Shown: in pieces, positions 63,757 through 64,000 of the stretch
Layout of the letters: the number at the start of each line of letters is the position of its first letter
Numbering within the stretch: position 1 is the first letter of the stretch
Origin: Sulfurimonas sp. HSL3-7
GTDB lineage: Bacteria; Campylobacterota; Campylobacteria; Campylobacterales; Sulfurimonadaceae
Direction of reading: 5' to 3'
Assembly: GCF_039645985.1 (NCBI RefSeq)
Contig: NZ_CP147919.1
Location: 1,984,001-2,048,000 of the forward strand
Length of the DNA: 64,000 bases
Translations under genes and position numbers: made by a program
The notes under the pieces: model-generated
What the model was told of the DNA's origin: nothing
Seen by the model: the letters and a program-made list of their open reading frames with translations, nothing else
Database searches by the model: none

Positions 63757-64000
63757 ATGATGACTCCTAACAAAATAACGATCATAGCGGCAATAGTTTT
63801 TTTGATATTTATGACAGCGTACAGTGCCTGTAGGGACCTCAGTGCCGATAAGTGCCGAATTGACAATGCCCGCCTCGTTGAAGATCGTCTTCACCCTCTT
63901 ATCGAGATCAATACGATCATCAGCAAACTGCAAAAAGAGCGTTCACTCGCTACCATCTATACGGCCGATCCGACTGAAAGTGCGGCTTCGGCGCTAGCCG
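63757..64000 (+). CDS. Start of a membrane receptor, possibly nitrate/nitrite-sensing (partial)
   Basis: The first 81 codons are in the window, starting at ATG 63757. A transmembrane helix near residues 6-24 (KITIIAAIVFLIFMTAYSA) is followed by a periplasmic helix with LIEINTIISKLQKERSLATIY, close to the LQxERgls signature of NIT nitrate/nitrite-sensing domains. The output domain (chemoreceptor, kinase or GGDEF) is beyond the edge. Confidence 0.55.
   Translation, partial: MMTPNKITIIAAIVFLIFMTAYSACRDLSADKCRIDNARLVEDRLHPLIEINTIISKLQKERSLATIYTADPTESAASALA

Noticed and set aside
63595-63933. A 112-codon minus-strand open frame at the right edge
   Set aside because: It overlaps the better-supported plus-strand receptor gene with a signal-anchor start; its own sequence has no family features.

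Overview
This window looks like chromosomal sequence from a Campylobacterota (Epsilonproteobacteria) member, probably close to the Sulfurimonas/Sulfuricurvum/Sulfurovum group. The evidence is the run fabZ-lpxA-clpX-mreB-mreC followed by carB, a UPF0323-type lipoprotein, an HspR/CbpA heat-shock pair and the style of the porins. Base composition is moderate (roughly half G+C by eye). No phage, insertion sequence, CRISPR array or rRNA operon was seen. One tRNA gene, tRNA-Pro(UGG), is present.

Layout. (1) 1-2.8 kb, minus: the N-terminal 945 codons of an OtsB1-like fusion of a beta-phosphoglucomutase-type HAD phosphatase, a trehalose-6-phosphate phosphatase and a GH65 enzyme. (2) 3.0-13.35 kb, minus: an acetate uptake and activation locus with acetyl-CoA synthetase, a DEDD exonuclease, a cNMP/CBS/DUF294 protein, ActP and its DUF485 partner, a porin, and a response regulator/sensor kinase pair. 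An 11-bp direct repeat lies upstream of the porin, and a long hairpin lies between the exonuclease gene and acsA. (3) 13.4-26.0 kb, plus: cyclophilin, QueH, FabZ, LpxA, ClpX, MreB, MreC, a MipA/OmpV protein, CarB, a compact YrdC/Sua5-like protein, a UPF0323 lipoprotein and a glutathionylspermidine-synthase-like ATP-grasp enzyme. (4) 26.1-28.8 kb: an AI-2E family permease, a divergent membrane protein, and an orphan DppC-type ABC permease.

(5) 29.0-34.8 kb, minus: an accessory-looking three-gene operon. It encodes an exported caspase-fold protein whose catalytic Cys position is Ser, an outer-membrane beta-barrel protein and a ~1020-residue cadherin-repeat lipoprotein. Upstream lies a frameshifted remnant of a second caspase-type gene. 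(6) 34.9-39.7 kb: RsmD, a second DEDD exonuclease, a hypothetical protein, MurA, and hspR-cbpA with a HAIR-like operator over the cbpA promoter. (7) 39.9-48.7 kb: tRNA-Pro, a membrane GAF/PAS/GGDEF protein, a small coupled membrane protein, a DUF2231 protein, PurH, a pentaheme cytochrome lipoprotein and a divergent lipoprotein. (8) 48.8-54.1 kb: a second two-component system, then a zinc-type cluster (small His/Cys protein, His-rich outer-membrane protein, ZnuA-like binding protein, ZnuB-like permease) without an ATPase gene. (9) 54.1-64 kb: a hypothetical protein, VanX-type dipeptidase, pentapeptide-repeat protein, TruC-like pseudouridine synthase, a tightly overlapping tetR-tolC-adaptor-RND efflux operon with a perfect 15-bp inverted-repeat operator, a fatty acid desaturase, and the start of a receptor with a possible nitrate/nitrite-sensing region.

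The most interesting signals are: (a) two ~110-nt intergenic elements at 38.26-38.37 and 43.43-43.54 kb, which keep the same three-tier hairpin and an almost identical core while their stem sequences differ, as a covarying structured RNA or mobile hairpin would; (b) the pseudo-caspase/barrel/cadherin-lipoprotein operon with its decayed second caspase gene; (c) several clean candidate operators beside regulator genes.
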